From: JAJNPS01 sp031426185
Lineage (GTDB): Bacteria > Pseudomonadota > Alphaproteobacteria > Rhodobacterales > Rhodobacteraceae
Reading direction: 5' to 3'
DNA: 13,447 nucleotides
NCBI GenBank assembly: GCA_031426185.1
Contig: JANPKV010000151.1
Location: forward strand, 1 to 13,447
Shown: piece by piece, positions 1 to 6,650 of the stretch
How the letters are laid out: every line of letters starts with the position of its first letter
How positions within the stretch are numbered: the stretch's first letter is position 1
Position numbers and translations under genes: made by a program
The notes under the pieces: generated by a model
The model's input: the letters and a program-made list of their open reading frames with translations, nothing else
Databases searched by the model: none
Told to the model about the DNA's origin: nothing

Positions 1-703
1 CACTGGAGCCGGGGGATGTGCTTTTGTTGCAAGGGGCTCTCGCGATCCTGCCCGAGCGGATTCTGGCGCTCGGGCTGCTACCGCTGGCAGAGCGCGAGCT
101 ACGCCTGGGGGCGGTGCGGCGGGATGTCCTGCCGGTGGTCATCCTGGCGGCTGCGATGGGATTGACGGCCCTGGGACTGGTGCCCGTGGCCATCGCCTTC
201 TTCGGGGCGGCGTTGGCGATGATCCTGACAGGGGCGATCAGCGCCGAGGCGGCCTACGCTGCCATCGAATGGCCGATCCTCGTGATGCTCGGCGCGCTGA
301 TCCCTGTCAGCGAGGCGCTGCAGACGACAGGCGGAGCGGAACTGGTCGGCGATTTGCTGTCGACTGTAGCGACGGGGCTTCCGGTATGGGGGCGGTCGCC
401 ATGATCATGGTGGTGGCGATGGCGGTCACACCTTTTATGAACAATGCAGCAACCGTGCTAGTCATGGCCCCCATAGCTGCAATTTTTGCCAATCGGCTCG
501 GGCTTGCACCTGATGCCTTCCTTATGGCGGTCGCGGTCGGCGCTGGTTGTGATTTCCTCACGCCCATCGGCCACCAATGCAACACATTGGTCATGGGGCC
601 GGGTGGCTATCGCTTTGGAGACTACGCTCGCCTCGGCGCGCCACTATCGATCCTGGTTGTGGTCGTGGGCGTTCCCCTGATCCTGACCGTCTGGCCGGTC
701 TGA
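1..703 (+). pseudogene. SLC13-family permease, 3' part, frameshifted
   Basis: This is the C-terminal part of an SLC13/DASS-type membrane permease (divalent anion/sodium symporter superfamily), whose start lies left of the window. Reading from base 3, it opens with LEPGDVLLLQG, typical of the end of a TrkA-C (RCK-C) domain inserted in these permeases, followed by hydrophobic helices. The frame then ends in a TGA at 402-404. The continuation lies in the next frame: a NNAATVLVMAP segment (the SLC13 ion/substrate-binding loop) and a conserved C-terminal TPIGHQCNTLVMGPGGYRF block, ending in a stop at 701-703. Adding one G to the five-G run at 388-392 would restore one continuous reading frame (LPVWG then AVAMIMV). 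So this is either a real one-base deletion that inactivates the gene or a sequencing error in a homopolymer. The family call is confident; the substrate cannot be read from the sequence. Confidence 0.8.
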
Positions 704-1091
704 CCGTTAATTGCTTTGGAATGAATTTCGGCCGGTCCGCCTCTCTCCAACTTTGCACCTGTGTAAAAGCTGGACCAACCAAAAGTGAATAATCACATCG
801 GGTTGCGCCTCAAGACCATGCCTGCTTGCCCCCTGTCGCGCCGTTCAGTCCCGCCCGAGGGCCCGAGATCGCTGCATCCACGCTTCTTGTACAGACCCGC
901 ACGATGGTGGTTGAAAAGCTGTGCGCCACGTCGCCCGAAAAAGAGACCAACTGTTTGATCGTGATCTAGACCGGCCCTTGGTGGTCGTCGCAGCGAACGG
1001 CTGCTTCCCGCCCCTTGCTACGCGACGTGTCAACGTTAGTTGGGATAGAAGCTTGACGACAGATCGCCGTCAGAATACCACCCAAGGCGTT
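704..1091. other. Intergenic stretch without a recognisable gene
   Basis: About 390 bases lie between the permease stop and the tRNA. Short open frames cross it on both strands, but none has a ribosome binding site, a domain or protein-like composition that I recognise. There is no clear terminator after the permease; the only hairpin is a five-base GACCG/CGGTC pair at 685-689 and 696-700, inside the gene's end. The last tens of bases before 1092 must contain the tRNA promoter, but I see no convincing -35/-10 pair. Confidence 0.6.
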
Positions 1092-1165
1092 GCGGGCGTT
1101 GTGTAATGGTAAGACATCTGCCTTCCAAGCAGAATACGCGGGTTCGATTCCCGCCGCCCGCTCCA
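1092..1165 (+). tRNA. tRNA-Gly (anticodon TCC)
   Basis: A complete cloverleaf can be drawn. The acceptor stem is GCGGGCG (1092-1098) pairing with CGCCCGC (1155-1161). The anticodon stem TCTGC (1117-1121) pairs with GCAGA (1129-1133) around the loop CTTCCAA, giving anticodon TCC at 1124-1126 (reads GGA/GGG glycine codons). The T stem GCGGG (1138-1142) pairs with CCCGC (1150-1154) around TTCGATT. The discriminator base is T1162, and CCA is encoded at 1163-1165. It looks fully functional, unlike the partial copy downstream. Confidence 0.95.
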
Positions 1166-1254
1166 AATTCCATTTCCTGCGAACTGCCGACAAAATCGAC
1201 TTTCGCTTTCTGTCAATCATTTGTTTTCGTTGGATACTTCAGATCTTGGTTCCT

Positions 1255-1301
1255 TGCCTTCCAAGCTAAAGACGCGGGTTCGATTCCCGCCGCCCGCTCC
1301 A
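1255..1301 (+). pseudogene. Truncated second copy of tRNA-Gly (3' half)
   Basis: These 47 bases match the 3' part of the tRNA-Gly at 1119-1165 at 44 positions, with a constant offset of 136 bp. The match runs from the anticodon loop (GCCTTCCAAGC) through the T arm and acceptor 3' strand to the encoded CCA. The three differences fall in the 3' anticodon stem and variable region and spoil the anticodon stem. No matching 5' half (acceptor 5' strand, D arm) is visible upstream, so no cloverleaf can form. It is either the decayed partner of a tandem tRNA duplication or a duplicated 3' end left by an integrase-type element (an att-like repeat). No integrase gene is present in the window. Confidence 0.8.
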
Positions 1302-1388
1302 GTCCCCCTTATTCACGGATTAGCGCCTGACCAAGACTTGCGGCGGCCTGACGGCGCACAAGCAGCCCGGGCGCGATCTTGCCTGCGC

Positions 1389-2030
1389 CTAGTGAGGGAT
1401 CGGCGGAAGCTCTGGCGTATCGAGGCCCGCGAACGGGTCGGCCCAGGCAGGCAGTTCCTGCAGCCGTGCGTACCAGGCGCTGATGGCACGATAGTCGGCA
1501 AGCGGCAGCTGCGCGAGGTCCGCACCCGGCAGCACCGAGGCAAGGCGAAAGTCGGCATAGCTGATACCATCTGCCAGAACCCAGTCCCGTCCTGTCAGAT
1601 GCGCGTCCAGAACCGCCGCGGCACGCGCAAAATTGTCCAGCCCTTCGGCGACCTTTGCCGCCTCGATGGGGCCGTGGTGGTAGCGTTGTTTCGTCACGCG
1701 TTCGTAATGGACCTGATCGCAGGCGCGCACGAAGTTCCAGTAACCCCAGCTGATCCAGCGGATCATGTCGGGCTGACTGGCGCTCTGCCGCCAGAAATCG
1801 GACCCGGTCACCTGCGACAGTCGGCACGCGATGGCATCGGCCTCCCAGAGCGTGGTGCCATCGTCTTCCTGCAGAATGGGAATGCTCTGGTTGGGGTTCA
1901 TCGCCAGAAACCGCGCGGCATGTTCGGGCGTGAAGGGCGATGCGAATTCAAACGCGACCGGTGCGTCGAGGTAGCGTGCGACGGCGACGGCCAGACGCGG
2001 GTTATAGTTGCGACTGTAAAAGAGACGCAT
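1389..2030 (-). CDS. Glutathione S-transferase family protein
   Basis: The 213-residue protein has the size and two-part layout of a cytosolic glutathione S-transferase, which conjugates glutathione to electrophiles or acts in thiol/redox turnover. Residues 1-75 form the thioredoxin-like half: MRLFYSRNYNPR at the start places Ser6 and Asn8 at the usual active-site region, a cis-proline follows in SIPIL (Pro51), and WEADAI at 62-67 sits where the family has the glutathione-binding E-S-x-A-I. Here the serine is alanine, so glutathione binding may differ. The rest is the helical C-terminal half, with the N-capping-type block DGISYADFRLA. It stands alone on the minus strand, between the tRNA region and a gene-poor stretch. 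The substrate is unknown; the family call is firm. Confidence 0.85.
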   Translation of the reverse strand: MRLFYSRNYNPRLAVAVARYLDAPVAFEFASPFTPEHAARFLAMNPNQSIPILQEDDGTTLWEADAIACRLSQVTGSDFWRQSASQPDMIRWISWGYWNFVRACDQVHYERVTKQRYHHGPIEAAKVAEGLDNFARAAAVLDAHLTGRDWVLADGISYADFRLASVLPGADLAQLPLADYRAISAWYARLQELPAWADPFAGLDTPELPPIPH

Positions 2031-2364
2031 GGTGTCAGCCCCGCATGGTGCCCAAGTCCATCATCGTCGCTCTTGGGCAGATGAACGTACCGCGAACCGT
2101 GCAAGAAAGCTCGGGACTGGAAAAATCGTACCGCGAACTGGCAAAGGACGCAACGCGCGCCATGGCGCATCGGTCCGAAACCGGCGCTGCCGTGCTGCGG
2201 CACGATCGCCCCAATTGCCCCCACACCAGCGGATATCCGCCACGAATCGCTTGCTTCGCCGAGCGGACATCGGCACGCGTACCCGAGATTAGTGTGATCC
2301 CTTGATTTTGGCTCGGTTTTTTGGCTGCGTCCAAATTTGGGGGGTATTTCAGAGTGGAGTCTAG
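2031..2364. other. Intergenic stretch without a convincing gene
   Basis: About 330 bases upstream of the glutathione S-transferase gene. An open plus-strand frame from ATG 2045 to the stop at 2303-2305 would encode about 86 residues, but it has no ribosome binding site and no family I recognise. Minus-strand frames are no better. The right end (about 2300-2345) is noticeably richer in T and G runs. The promoter of the glutathione S-transferase gene should lie just right of 2030, but I cannot point to it. Confidence 0.5.
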
Positions 2365-2484
2365 AACAGTGTCGACGGCTTCAAGCTGGCGAAGTATCCG
2401 GTTCTGGTCTGCATGGACTGCGACCTGAGCCATCCGCCGGAAAAGATCGCCGAAAAGAAATACATCAAGGACCGCGCTTCCTAA
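2365..2484 (+). pseudogene. Remnant of a family 2 glycosyltransferase
   Basis: A 39-codon open stretch between a stop at 2362-2364 and a TAA at 2482-2484 encodes a segment centred on DGFKLAKYPVLVCMDCDLSH followed by PPEKI. This resembles the nucleotide-sugar and metal-binding region of GT2 enzymes of the polyprenol-phosphate mannose/glucose synthase type, where a helix of form DGF-x-x-A precedes a strand ending in MDADLSHPPE. An intact enzyme would be well over 200 residues; both ends are missing and there is no start codon with a ribosome binding site. Such enzymes make the lipid-linked sugar donors used by GT39/ArnT membrane transferases, and one follows directly, so this may be what is left of a partner gene. 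The identification rests on one short motif. Confidence 0.5.
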
Positions 2485-2493
2485 ATCACGAAG

Positions 2494-2519
2494 TGAAGGC
2501 GCAATTGACGGCGCCTTCA
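2494..2519 (+). terminator. Strong hairpin before the membrane glycosyltransferase
   Basis: TGAAGGCGC (2494-2502) and GCGCCTTCA (2511-2519) form a perfect nine-base stem around an eight-base loop, ten bases after the stop of the GT2 remnant. There is no T run after it, so it is at best a weak or factor-dependent terminator. It could also hide or shape the start region of the next gene, whose open frame runs straight through it. Confidence 0.5.
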
Positions 2520-2533
2520 TCTGCGTCGCCTAT

Positions 2534-4018
2534 GTGGTCTTCTGGGTGGCGGCATGGATGTTTGCCCGCGGCCAGTCGATCTGGGTCGACGAGACGACCC
2601 AGATGTATGGCATCCAGCAGTCGTTCTCGACCAGCATAGCCTGGCTGACCTCGGCGCGGCCGGATGTGCATCCCGTGCCGTTCGACCGGATGCCGCCCCT
2701 GAGCTATGTGCTGGGCATCGCCTGGACGGGCATCTTCGGATTTTCCGAGAACACGCTGCGGGTGATGGGCATCCTCTTTGCCTCGCTGGCGATCCCGGCG
2801 CTGTACATGTCGGGCGCACTGTTCGCGGGGCGTCTGGGCGGGATGTTCGTCGTCGTGTTCGTCGCGGTCTCGGCCAACGCGATGGGTTTTGCCAGCGCCA
2901 TCCGGGCCTATCCGATCTATTTTGCCGCGATGGCCTGGGCGATCTTTGCCTATTGTCGCATCATCCTTATGGGGGGCAGCCCGGCGCGCTATCTGGGGCT
3001 GACGGCCTGCCTCGTCATCGCGATGTATCTGCACTTTTATGGCGTCGTGGCTGCGGCGTGTCTGGGCCTGTCGCTCCTGATCTGGAACATCGCGACCAGA
3101 CAGCCGGTCGTGCCGCTGTTTCTTTGGGCGGGCGTGCTTGCGGTCGCAGCACTGGGCCTGTTGCCGTTCATCCAGAGCGCGGCGGACATTTCGGGCCAGG
3201 ACGGCGGCGCTGCGGACGGATCGGGACTGCGCGACGTGATCGTGGCAACCGCGCGGCTGGTCTACCGGGTCGTCGCGCATCCGGTCTTCGAGGTCATCCC
3301 CGCCTTGCTCTTGGGCCATGTCGCACTGGTGGGGGTGCTAGGTCTTGTGGCCCTGGTACGGCTTTTTGCCGGACCTGACCGCAAGCCCGCCGCGTTGCTC
3401 CTGCCGCTGGTGATCGGTTTCACCTTTCTTGCGCTGGTTGACTTTGCCGTTGCGGGGTTCGACGTTCAGGCCCCGCATTACAACATCTGGATGCTTCCGC
3501 TTGTCGGCGTGTTTCTTGCAACGGCGCTGGGCGCGGGTTCGGGCCTGCTGCCCAAGGCGGGGATTGCGGCCGGGATCGGCCTGATGGCAACGACGCTGAT
3601 CGGCACGGGGCTGCTGCTGCGCCATGCGCCGCTTTATACCAACGGGCCGGGCGAATGGACCTTTGCCCAGATTGCCGAGCCGGACCGGACACTGATCATC
3701 CATGAGGACGAAAGCTGGGGCAGCCTTTATTTCCCGCTCTACTACCTCTCGGGCGGCAGCGTGGAACAGTGGCTTCGGGCCGAGGATGGCACCATGTCGC
3801 GTCTTGTCCCGGGGCAGATCATCGCGTTGGGCGCGGCGGACCAGGACACCACCCGCTTTGCCAAGGTGATCACGGCGCGCAGCGTCAGCCTGGACGGAAG
3901 CGCCCTTGCCGATGTGGCGCAAGGCGATGTCACATGTGGGGCGCTGGTCGGCGCCGCACCTGCGGACAAAAGCTATTGCGCGATCTTTGCCGTGAACCTG
4001 ACCAAGGCGGCGCCCTGA
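2534..4018 (+). CDS. GT39/ArnT-like membrane glycosyltransferase
   Basis: A large multi-helix membrane protein of the GT-C superfamily (dolichyl-phosphate-mannose protein mannosyltransferase / ArnT type), expected to move a sugar from a polyprenyl-phosphate donor onto a protein or lipid on the periplasmic side. Counting from GTG 2534 (494 residues), the first periplasmic loop has the acidic pair Asp19-Glu20 in SIWVDETTQ, the usual catalytic position. It is followed by FDRMPPLSYVLG (51-61), an AIRAYP block (122-127) and HFYG at 167-170. Alternating hydrophobic helices continue to about residue 370, then comes a soluble C-terminal part. The start is doubtful: GTG 2534 has no ribosome binding site and cuts the first helix short. 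The frame is open back to 2429 without an ATG, GTG or TTG. The gene may be 5' truncated or use a rare start. Its stop lies four bases from that of fabI, which converges. Confidence 0.75.
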   Translation: MVFWVAAWMFARGQSIWVDETTQMYGIQQSFSTSIAWLTSARPDVHPVPFDRMPPLSYVLGIAWTGIFGFSENTLRVMGILFASLAIPALYMSGALFAGRLGGMFVVVFVAVSANAMGFASAIRAYPIYFAAMAWAIFAYCRIILMGGSPARYLGLTACLVIAMYLHFYGVVAAACLGLSLLIWNIATRQPVVPLFLWAGVLAVAALGLLPFIQSAADISGQDGGAADGSGLRDVIVATARLVYRVVAHPVFEVIPALLLGHVALVGVLGLVALVRLFAGPDRKPAALLLPLVIGFTFLALVDFAVAGFDVQAPHYNIWMLPLVGVFLATALGAGSGLLPKAGIAAGIGLMATTLIGTGLLLRHAPLYTNGPGEWTFAQIAEPDRTLIIHEDESWGSLYFPLYYLSGGSVEQWLRAEDGTMSRLVPGQIIALGAADQDTTRFAKVITARSVSLDGSALADVAQGDVTCGALVGAAPADKSYCAIFAVNLTKAAP

Positions 4019-4022
4019 GCCG

Positions 4023-4811
4023 CTAGATGTTTTCCGCCTGTGGCATCCCAAGGACGTGATAGCCGCCATCGACATGCACGACCTCGCCCGTCGTGCAGGC
4101 CCCGCCTGCCGAGCAGAGCCAGACGGCCGTGCCCCCGATCGCCTCCAGCGTGGCATTGGCGCGCAGGGGCGCGTTGGCTTCGGTATGCCGGTAAGTCGCG
4201 CGCGCGCCGCCGATGGCCGCACCGGCAAGGGTCTTCATCGGCCCGGGGCTGATCGCGTTGACGCGGATGCCCTGCGGTCCGAGGTCGTTGGCAAGGTAAC
4301 GGGTGGCGGATTCAAGCGCCGCCTTGGCCACGCCCATGACGTTGTAGTTCGGCACGACCGCGTTCGATCCCTGAAAGGTCAGCGTGATCAGCGACCCGCC
4401 TTCGGGCATCAGCTCTGCGGCGCGGCGGGACACGTCGATGAAGCTGAAGCACGAGATTCCCAGCGAGTTGGCGAAGTTGTCCCGCGTGGTGTTGATGAAC
4501 CGGCCCGTCAGCTCGTTCTTGTCGGAAAAGGCGATGGCGTGGATCACGAAGTCCAAGCTTCCCCAGCGGGCCTTCAGCGCGGCGAAACACGCATCCAGGC
4601 TGTCATCGTTGGTGACATCGACATCAACCAGGAAATCCGATCCGACGCTTGCCGCCAGCGGCTCCACCCGTTTGCCGAAGGCCTCGCCCTGATAGCTGAA
4701 GGCCAGTTCCGCCCCCTCGGCCGCAAGCGCGGACGCGATGCCCCAGGCGATGGAGCGTTCGTTCGCCACGCCCATGACAAGCCCGCGCTTGCCCTTCATC
4801 AGATCGGCCAT
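4023..4811 (-). CDS. fabI: Enoyl-[acyl-carrier-protein] reductase (NADH), FabI
   Basis: FabI reduces the trans-2-enoyl-ACP double bond with NAD(P)H, the last step of each fatty-acid elongation cycle, in the cytoplasm. The 262-residue protein is full length for the family. It has the short-chain dehydrogenase fold with the FabI-type cofactor loop GVANERSIAWG (14-24), the catalytic pair Tyr156 and Lys163 in PNYNVMGVAK, and the ISPGPMKTLA substrate-loop region (187-196). The second conserved tyrosine of the E. coli enzyme (Tyr146) is Phe146 here. ATG 4811 is preceded by AAGGAG at good spacing, and that site overlaps the TAA stop of fabB (4821-4823), so the two genes are almost certainly co-transcribed and translationally coupled. 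This is the last gene of the fabA-to-fabI block. Confidence 0.95.
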   Translation of the reverse strand: MADLMKGKRGLVMGVANERSIAWGIASALAAEGAELAFSYQGEAFGKRVEPLAASVGSDFLVDVDVTNDDSLDACFAALKARWGSLDFVIHAIAFSDKNELTGRFINTTRDNFANSLGISCFSFIDVSRRAAELMPEGGSLITLTFQGSNAVVPNYNVMGVAKAALESATRYLANDLGPQGIRVNAISPGPMKTLAGAAIGGARATYRHTEANAPLRANATLEAIGGTAVWLCSAGGACTTGEVVHVDGGYHVLGMPQAENI

Positions 4812-4820
4812 GACGGCTCC

Positions 4821-6050
4821 TTATGAGAGATATTTCGACATGACCAGGGTGGCGTTGGTGCCGCCGAACCCGAAGGAATTGGACAGGACCGAGTCAAGCT
4901 TGACCCCCTCGCGCAGCGTGGTGACGATTTCGGACGGGTCGAGTGCGGGGTCAAGGGTGGTCACGTTCGCCGACGCCGCGATGAAATCGCCGTTCAACAT
5001 GATCAGCGAATAGATCGCCTCCCACACGCCAGCCCCGCCAAGGCAGTGCCCGGTCAGCGACTTGGTCGAAGCGATGGGGGGCGTCGACCCCTGACCAAAG
5101 ACCCGGCGGATCGCCTCCACCTCGGTCACGTCGCCGACCATCGTGCTGGTCCCGTGGCTGTTGATGTAGTCGACATGCCGACCCTGAGGCAGGGTAGCCA
5201 AGGCCAGCCGCATCGCGCGTTCGCCGCCTTCGCCCGACGGCGCCACCATGTCATGGCCGTCGGACGTGGCACCGTAGCCGGTGACCTCGCCGTAGATCTT
5301 GGCCCCGCGCGCCAGTGCGTGTTCCAGTTCCTCCAGCACGACCACACCGCCGCCGCCCGCGATGACGAACCCGTCGCGCGTGGCGTCATAGGTGCGCGAG
5401 GCGGTGTCCGGGGCGTCGTTGTACTTGGACGACATCGCGCCCATCGCGTCGAACAGGCAGGACAGCGTCCAGTCCAGTTCCTCGCCGCCGCCCGCAAACA
5501 CGATGTCCTGCTTGCCCATCTGGATCAGCTCGACCCCGTTGCCGATGCAATGCGCCGAGGTGGAGCAGGCCGAGGTGATCGAATAGTTCACCCCCTTTAT
5601 CTTGAACGGCGTGGCAAGGCAGGCGGACACCGTCGATGACATGCCCTTGGTCACCATGAACGGCCCCATCCGCTTGGGGCTGCCGGTTTCGCGCACGATG
5701 TTGTGGGCGCGGAAAAAGGATTTGGTCGACGGCCCGCCGGACCCCACGATGATGCCGGTCCGGTCGTTGGAGACATCCGACGGATCAAGCCCGCTGTCCT
5801 TGACCGCCTGGTCCATCGCGATGAAGGTATAGGCCGCCCCGTCGCCCATGAAGCGCAGGTCGCGCTTGTCGATATTGTCCTCCAGCACGATGTTCGGCTG
5901 GCCGTGGACCCGGCAACGAAACCCATGCTCGGCGTAGTCGGGGGCAAAGACGATGCCCGACTTGCCCGCGCGAAGGCTGGCCTCGACCTCGGTCACATTG
6001 TTGCCGATGGAGGAAACAATCCCCATCCCGGTGATGACGACACGACGCAT
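4821..6050 (-). CDS. fabB: 3-oxoacyl-[acyl-carrier-protein] synthase I, FabB
   Basis: FabB condenses malonyl-ACP with acyl-ACP and is the synthase that elongates the cis-3-decenoyl chain made by FabA, so it is needed for unsaturated fatty acids. The 409-residue protein has the beta-ketoacyl synthase Cys-His-His triad: Cys162 in TSACSTSAHCIG, His299 in INSHGTST and His335 in KSLTGHCLGGAG. The glycine-rich GFVIAGGGGVVVLEE block lies between. I choose ATG 6050 rather than the in-frame ATG at 6065, because GGGAGG sits five bases before it and MRRVVITGMGIVSS is the usual family start. It is followed by fabI with nine bases between. Unusually, its link to fabA is interrupted by a small secreted-protein gene and a 169-base gap, so it may have its own promoter. 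Confidence 0.95.
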   Translation of the reverse strand: MRRVVITGMGIVSSIGNNVTEVEASLRAGKSGIVFAPDYAEHGFRCRVHGQPNIVLEDNIDKRDLRFMGDGAAYTFIAMDQAVKDSGLDPSDVSNDRTGIIVGSGGPSTKSFFRAHNIVRETGSPKRMGPFMVTKGMSSTVSACLATPFKIKGVNYSITSACSTSAHCIGNGVELIQMGKQDIVFAGGGEELDWTLSCLFDAMGAMSSKYNDAPDTASRTYDATRDGFVIAGGGGVVVLEELEHALARGAKIYGEVTGYGATSDGHDMVAPSGEGGERAMRLALATLPQGRHVDYINSHGTSTMVGDVTEVEAIRRVFGQGSTPPIASTKSLTGHCLGGAGVWEAIYSLIMLNGDFIAASANVTTLDPALDPSEIVTTLREGVKLDSVLSNSFGFGGTNATLVMSKYLS

Positions 6051-6127
6051 GGCAGCCTCCCTCAACGCACTGGGGACTGTTTAGGGCAGAGGGGGGGAGG
6101 GGGCAAGCCGGGACTAGCAAAGGGTAG

Positions 6128-6149
6128 GACCGCGACGCCCGTCGCAGTC
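6128..6149 (-). terminator. Hairpin between the Ltp-like gene and fabB
   Basis: On the minus strand, GACTGCGAC and GTCGCGGTC form a nine-base stem (one G-U pair) around a four-base GGGC loop. It lies in the 169-base gap after the Ltp-like gene and before fabB. No clean U run follows, so it may be a weak terminator, an attenuator or a processing site that sets fabB levels apart from fabA. The fold is visible; the function is inference. Confidence 0.35.
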
Positions 6150-6219
6150 CGGGCCAGGGCCACGGCAGGCCAGAGTCAAAATCAGGGCAGGCCCCGGGTA
6201 TAATTGCCGTTCATGGCCA

Positions 6220-6603
6220 TCAGCAAGCGCCGGCTTGCTGCGCTCCATAGGTGGCCTGATCCGGCGTGTATTGGCTGCCTGCATCCGAAGACAGTTGTTC
6301 GATCAGGCCGCTGCAGGAAAACCCCATCATCGACAAGTATTGCTCTGCCGACTTGATCGCTTGGGCATTCCAGTCGACAGAAAGGCTGTCAACGGCCGCT
6401 GTCGCGTCGGCGATGGCATAGCCGTCACCGGCATCCGAAGACAACTGGCTGATGAGCCCATCTCTCGAAAATGCCATGAAGCTAAGATATTGCTCAGCGG
6501 ATCGTACGGCATTCTTCTGAGGGCCAGTCAATTCTTGTGCCGTCGCAAATGTTGCTGCGAAGACCGTTGCGGCAGAAAGTAATGCAGTAAGTGCTTTGTT
6601 CAT
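6220..6603 (-). CDS. Secreted protein with two Ltp-like repeats
   Basis: A 127-residue exported protein. Residues 1-22 form a signal peptide (MNK, hydrophobic core, cleavage likely after ATA before QE). There is no lipobox cysteine, so it is probably periplasmic rather than a lipoprotein. The mature part is two repeats of about 43 residues, from about 31 and about 81, each holding SAEQYLS, then F-S-x-x-GLI and QLSSDAG. This matches the Ltp family ('host cell surface-exposed lipoprotein', PF07553), known from Ltp of Streptococcus thermophilus phage TP-J34, which blocks DNA injection by superinfecting phage. Many bacterial relatives have no known role, so defence is only a possibility. It lies 47 bases after fabA on the same strand and separates fabA from fabB. 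Its GC content looks lower than that of its neighbours, suggesting a later arrival. The ribosome binding site is weak. It ends in a cysteine. Confidence 0.75.
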   Translation of the reverse strand: MNKALTALLSAATVFAATFATAQELTGPQKNAVRSAEQYLSFMAFSRDGLISQLSSDAGDGYAIADATAAVDSLSVDWNAQAIKSAEQYLSMMGFSCSGLIEQLSSDAGSQYTPDQATYGAQQAGAC

Positions 6604-6650
6604 GTCGTTTTCCGGTCCGTTGAATTGAACTGCAAACTTCTAACCTGCCC

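Noticed and set aside
966..1220. Minus-strand 84-residue open frame containing GIEPAYSAWKADVLPLHNAR
   Set aside because: It reads antisense through the tRNA-Gly; this peptide type is a well-known false product of tRNA loci.
1309..1388. Protein-like tail (GLLVRRQAAASLGQALIRE) after the glutathione S-transferase stop on the minus strand
   Set aside because: It has no start codon or ribosome binding site of its own and I cannot match it to a family; noted only as a possible remnant.
1221..2084. Plus-strand 287-residue open frame
   Set aside because: It is antisense to the glutathione S-transferase and runs through the tRNA fragment; no domain and a composition typical of GC-rich shadow frames.
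2045..2305. Plus-strand frame of about 86 residues starting MVPKSIIVALGQMNV
   Set aside because: No ribosome binding site and no recognisable family; could be real but not supportable.
2486..3319. Minus-strand 277-residue open frame
   Set aside because: Shadow of the membrane glycosyltransferase; low-complexity Arg/His/Asp composition.
3338..4228. Minus-strand 296-residue open frame
   Set aside because: Shadow spanning the glycosyltransferase and the fabI end, with no domain.
4056..4826. Plus-strand 256-residue open frame
   Set aside because: Antisense to fabI, which is unmistakable on the other strand.
6199..6204. Perfect TATAAT on the plus strand
   Set aside because: No -35 at the right distance and no plus-strand gene follows; chance match in a minus-strand block.
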